Assembly (NCBI GenBank): GCA_002332755.1 | Contig: DDBO01000198.1 | Location: 1 to 45,256 of the forward strand | Length of the DNA: 45,256 nt | From: Bacteroidales bacterium UBA2030 | GTDB taxonomy: Bacteria; Bacteroidota; Bacteroidia; Bacteroidales; TTA-H9 | Reading direction: 5' to 3' | Shown here: piece by piece, positions 41,599-45,256 of the stretch | How the letters are laid out: each line of letters starts with the position of its first letter | Position numbering within the stretch: the stretch's first letter is position 1 | Notes under the pieces: model-generated | The model's input: the letters and a program-made list of their open reading frames with translations, nothing else | Databases searched by the model: none | Told to the model about the DNA's origin: nothing | Translations under genes and position numbers: made by a program

Positions 41599-44500
41599 CT
41601 ACGATTTAGGAAGCCTTATGGTAAATACAGTGCCTTTTCCTGGCTCCGAGGAAAAATCAATTTCTCCTCCATGGTTGATTACAATGTTTCGGGATATGAA
41701 AAGCCCTAAGCCTGTCCCAAAGGCTTTGGTAGTAAAATTAGGCATAAAAATACGTTCTCGTTGTTCAGGAGCTATTCCTACTCCATTATCCTGAATGGTT
41801 ATAGTAACATACTCTTGGGAGGTTAGGATACTGATTTTAATTATCCCTTCTGATTCATTTTTTATGGCTTGTCGTGCATTTTTAACCAGATTCTCAATCA
41901 TACGGCCAATTTGGTATTTGTCAATTTTTATCCATACCGGAGCTTCAGGAAAATCAAATAGAAGTTTGCCATTAAAATCGGTTAAAGCCAGGTAGGTATT
42001 GCTTTTTATCACTCCAACTATATCTACTAATTCTGGTTTACTTGCAGGCCACTGTGCTAATTCCGAGAAAGTATTAGCCAAACGGGTAAGCTCCTCAATC
42101 TTTTCAAGTAAAGTGTTTGAAAAGACCTTAAATCTCTCTGCCCACTGTTGATCATTAGGTCTAAAGTTGCTCTCGAGAAACTGTAATTGTAATTTTATGG
42201 GAGTTAAGGGGTTTTTTATTTCATGTGCAATTTGCTTTGCGACATCTTTCCATGCAAGTTCACGTTCCTTCCTTCTCAATTCAAGAATAGCTGATTCTAA
42301 TTCATCAACCAGGCGATTGTACATTTGAGACAGTTGGCCTATTTCATCTTGCCGCCTTACTTCTATTTTCTCATTACGCATTCCAATCTTTAGCCGTGAA
42401 ATATTGTCTGACAGAAGTTTCAAGGGCTTAACAACGAAACCCGACAAAAGAAAAGCGAATGAAATGGCTACCAAAACAATAATAAGTATAAGACCGGCCA
42501 TCATACTGGTATAAAACCTATATTCATTGTCTAATTCTGGCTTCCCGGCTACTACAGGGGTGCATCCTATGCCATATATATTTCTTCCGTTCCTTACAGG
42601 AAAATAAACAGCGTAATAGGAAAATCCCCCAAGTTTTTCTTCATGCATAAAATAAGGTAATCCCTCAACAATAATTTTCTGATAAGCCTTGTGATGTAAA
42701 TGACCATTATAGTAGCGCTTGTCGGTTGCTTGAGGAATGGTTGAGAATTGCATCTGCCCGTCAATATTAAAATAAATAATATCCAGAAAATATATATTAC
42801 TTAATTTTAATAGCCACTGCGATAAGAGATTAAAATCATTTAGTATTTCAAAATCTTTTTGCAATTTGGCATCTATCTCCAAACTGAGAGAATGAACCTT
42901 ATCTTTTATATCACGCTGAGTCCATTGAAACAAAGAGTTAACATAGAAATCGTTTAGAATCAAACTCATAACAACCAATACTAACGTAACGATGCCTAAA
43001 ATTCCTATTTGCAAGCGAACCCGCAAAAGCAAGATTAATTCTTTAATATGCTTTAAATCATACGTAATTATCAAGTAATACAAAAGCCCCAATATCAAAA
43101 TTAAAAATATGATTACGGATGAAATTCCGATGAATTTAACCAAATTATTCTCAGAACGAGCAATTATAAGAGTTGTTTGCGTTTGATTATTAGTTAAATA
43201 AGTATACTGTGTTTGATTTTTGGTGAACTCGGCCATTGTTTCTTTGAAATCATGAAGCGAAACCAAGCGGTCAGGGAACCAGGCAGAACCCGAATATGAG
43301 ATCAATTGCCCTGAACGATATCTTGCAAATGAATATCCTATTGTTTCTGATGCATTCCAGATTCCTTTATTATAGAATATATCAGCAAAACAGAATGAGG
43401 GAGAAAAGTTTGTATAAGAAAATTCAATAAAAATTGCAGCGGATTTCGTTTTTCGGTTGTCAGTCAGCAATTTTATACAACCAAGGTAGCCTTTTACATT
43501 ATTCCCTTGCTCAATTGGAACGAAAAATTGATCACTATCAAAAATATTATCTGCCAATCCCGCAATACTTTTGAAATAGCCATAACAATTGTATTCATTC
43601 ATTGAAGGACTAATCCTTATTTTATCATGAGTTGTACAAAAGGTTAGTGAAACCGAAAATTGTTTCCAGTTACCCGTTATATATTTGCTTATAAATAAGC
43701 TATCAGCTTCCTTTATTTTACTATCAAAGTAGTTTTTTATTAATACAGTGTCTTCACGAACTTTATTGGCTATTTCAAAGAAATCATTCATAAGAATTGG
43801 ATCGCCCACCTCTATAGACTCGAGACGACTCAATAATAAAAATCTCCGATGCTTTTCATGTTTTTGCATCGCGTAAAATATTTGAATGGAAGCCAAGACC
43901 GAAAGGATAATTCCTGCGAAAAACAGAAATGGTAAACCAACTTTGGTTTCTTTTAATTTAATATTTTGAATTTTAAGAATTAGAGAAAAAGTAAGTAGAA
44001 GGGTCAATGCTATGATTGCAATAATTTCATACTCAATTATAAACCATATAATCAACAACCCTAAAAAAGTTAAAGAAAAAATGAATAACTTCTTGTCTTT
44101 ATTTATATAGTAATATAATGAAGAAGATATTGCTAAAAATGCAACAATTAATGAAGCAATCAAAAGGTGATTAATAAGTGCAAATTTACCAGATGAATAA
44201 TAACTGAGATGCCTTATAAAATCATAATCAGAAACAATGTCGTTAAAAAGGTATATTATAAACAAAAGCAATAAATAGTAATTAACTAATTCGAGTATAT
44301 TGAGCTTTATATTATTTGAAATTGAATATTTGTTATACTTTTGATGAAATACATAAAAAATAATAATTAAAATTTGATTAAATAACTCATAATATGACAA
44401 ATTAATAAACTTTAAACATAGGATGTATCTTCCATTGAATTCGACGCCCTCATACTCATAAAGAACAAAAATTAAATGATTAATAAATATTAATAACCAT

Positions 44501-45198
44501 GGATAAAGAGTTAAAAAAATTATTTTGAATTTTCCAAGGTAATTTATCCATAGTTCTGTCAATAATGTGAGCCCGATTAAAATGGAAAGAGAAAATAAGA
44601 GTAGAAATAGTTCTTTCTCTTCAAACGGGTTTTGAAAGATCACATAACATGCATTGCAATAGTCCTTTATTGTAATTTTGATCGAATCAGGTAAAGGAGC
44701 ATCAGAAATCTCAATCTTACCCAGAAATTTAAATCTTTGTGCAGGGCTATTCTTGAAAATCGTGTTTTCATCCAAAAAGGAATAATAAATTGCACTAATT
44801 CCAATAATTTTAGTCCCCGTAGTAGTATGGTTATTGAATGGGAAACACGCAAAAAAACCTTGAGGCGTTTTAATAAAACACGGCCTGGTTAAATGTTTGA
44901 GACTATCTCCATTGAAGTAAAATCTATTACCAAACTGAACAATTGTTTTTCCTGTAGTATCAATAATTATTAAATCTCTATCTTCATCAAGGTTGTAATT
45001 AAAGCCCAGTGGTGAGCCTAAAAGATTAAGAATATAAGCACTTTCTTTCTTCCAAAACTTCTCCTCTTTTGAAATTGTAAAAGTAAAGAAGGTTTTATTG
45101 AAGAGCACACTTTTCCAACTTAAAAATAAAAATATAGGGAATATGACCAGAAAGAGTCCTATTCCCATCCTCTTGATATGCTTCTTTATATCGTACAT
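41599..45198 (-). CDS. Giant NtrY-like membrane histidine kinase
   Basis: 1199 residues. The first half has a signal anchor (about 11-28), then a cluster of about eight membrane segments (about 195-445) and, further on, about three to four more, around a first soluble extracytoplasmic region (about 450-690) and a second (about 770-900). A HAMP domain follows the last segment (FVVKPLKLLSDNISRLKIG, then DEIGQLSQMYNRLVDELE), then HisKA with His992 in AHEIKNPLTPIKL and HATPase with NLVKNARQAI, IQDNGVGI and FGTGLGLFI. The HEIKNPLTPIKL box is typical of NtrY-type kinases. No response regulator is in the window beside it. The N-terminal coding stretch (about 43900-44600) is unusually AT-rich. Ligand unknown. 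Confidence 0.9.
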   Translation of the reverse strand: MYDIKKHIKRMGIGLFLVIFPIFLFLSWKSVLFNKTFFTFTISKEEKFWKKESAYILNLLGSPLGFNYNLDEDRDLIIIDTTGKTIVQFGNRFYFNGDSLKHLTRPCFIKTPQGFFACFPFNNHTTTGTKIIGISAIYYSFLDENTIFKNSPAQRFKFLGKIEISDAPLPDSIKITIKDYCNACYVIFQNPFEEKELFLLLFSLSILIGLTLLTELWINYLGKFKIIFLTLYPWLLIFINHLIFVLYEYEGVEFNGRYILCLKFINLSYYELFNQILIIIFYVFHQKYNKYSISNNIKLNILELVNYYLLLLFIIYLFNDIVSDYDFIRHLSYYSSGKFALINHLLIASLIVAFLAISSSLYYYINKDKKLFIFSLTFLGLLIIWFIIEYEIIAIIALTLLLTFSLILKIQNIKLKETKVGLPFLFFAGIILSVLASIQIFYAMQKHEKHRRFLLLSRLESIEVGDPILMNDFFEIANKVREDTVLIKNYFDSKIKEADSLFISKYITGNWKQFSVSLTFCTTHDKIRISPSMNEYNCYGYFKSIAGLADNIFDSDQFFVPIEQGNNVKGYLGCIKLLTDNRKTKSAAIFIEFSYTNFSPSFCFADIFYNKGIWNASETIGYSFARYRSGQLISYSGSAWFPDRLVSLHDFKETMAEFTKNQTQYTYLTNNQTQTTLIIARSENNLVKFIGISSVIIFLILILGLLYYLIITYDLKHIKELILLLRVRLQIGILGIVTLVLVVMSLILNDFYVNSLFQWTQRDIKDKVHSLSLEIDAKLQKDFEILNDFNLLSQWLLKLSNIYFLDIIYFNIDGQMQFSTIPQATDKRYYNGHLHHKAYQKIIVEGLPYFMHEEKLGGFSYYAVYFPVRNGRNIYGIGCTPVVAGKPELDNEYRFYTSMMAGLILIIVLVAISFAFLLSGFVVKPLKLLSDNISRLKIGMRNEKIEVRRQDEIGQLSQMYNRLVDELESAILELRRKERELAWKDVAKQIAHEIKNPLTPIKLQLQFLESNFRPNDQQWAERFKVFSNTLLEKIEELTRLANTFSELAQWPASKPELVDIVGVIKSNTYLALTDFNGKLLFDFPEAPVWIKIDKYQIGRMIENLVKNARQAIKNESEGIIKISILTSQEYVTITIQDNGVGIAPEQRERIFMPNFTTKAFGTGLGLFISRNIVINHGGEIDFSSEPGKGTVFTIRLPKS

Positions 45199-45256
45199 GA
45201 TTTTGTTTCAGTTTTTTCTAACGAATAAAACTATACTTGAGTAATCCGATAATTTA

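Overview
The window is a compact, roughly 42% GC stretch of chromosome from a Bacteroidota member, most likely a Bacteroidales or Marinilabiliales-like lineage. Evidence: three secreted proteins ending in type IX secretion (T9SS) type A sorting domains, one of them a gingipain-type (C25) protease; a TonB-dependent receptor with an N-terminal carboxypeptidase-regulatory-like domain; DUF4292 and DUF255 proteins; lpxK (lipid A, hence Gram-negative); and repeated TAnnTTTG -7 promoter elements with few Shine-Dalgarno sites. There is no phage, insertion sequence, CRISPR array or rRNA. One tRNA gene, Ala(GGC), is present.

Layout. 1-5.4 kb: two T9SS cargo genes on the minus strand, each followed by a hairpin terminator. 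5.75-7.6 kb: queA-ispD on plus, convergent with leuS (7.7-10.5 kb, minus) and a LysE-type exporter. 11.3-12.2 kb: a secreted metallophosphoesterase. 12.2-14.2 kb: a minus-strand unit of a secreted EF-hand-loop protein, an ECF sigma factor, a zinc-binding anti-sigma factor and a Spy/CpxP-like periplasmic protein, probably an envelope-stress or metal-sensing module. 14.35 kb: tRNA-Ala. 14.5-17.5 kb: rsmI, an FRG-domain protein, a Nudix hydrolase and a third T9SS protein on plus. 17.5-19.2 kb: lysS. A 56-residue membrane protein lies at 19.4 kb. 19.5-20.8 kb: a U32 peptidase-family protein, divergent from a secreted protein built of six YESQA repeats, followed by an mtnA homologue and a receiver-histidine kinase. 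23.5-24.4 kb: an aldo/keto reductase. 24.4-28.9 kb: histidine kinase, response regulator and TonB-dependent receptor in line on minus, divergent from a secreted Cys-Cys-Asp repeat protein (29.0 kb). 29.4-30.2 kb: OsmC-like and FlK-like thioesterase genes. 30.2-34.2 kb: TPR protein, DUF255 protein and dtd. 34.3-36.2 kb: NIF3-like and zinc-ribbon coiled-coil genes. 36.3-37.3 kb: lpxK. 37.35-41.5 kb: dut, TPR protein, DUF4292 lipoprotein and an EnvC-like degenerate M23 protein. 41.6-45.2 kb: a 1199-residue NtrY-like histidine kinase with about a dozen membrane segments.

Most of the window is housekeeping (tRNA charging and modification, isoprenoid and lipid A synthesis, dUTP control, cell-wall separation) with signalling and secreted modules in between. 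The best candidates for something undescribed are the FRG-Nudix pair behind rsmI, the ECF/EF-loop/Spy unit, the YESQA repeat protein, the two-component system facing a Cys-Cys-Asp protein across GATTAAC direct repeats, and the orphan giant kinase. None of these can be proven to be a new system from sequence alone.
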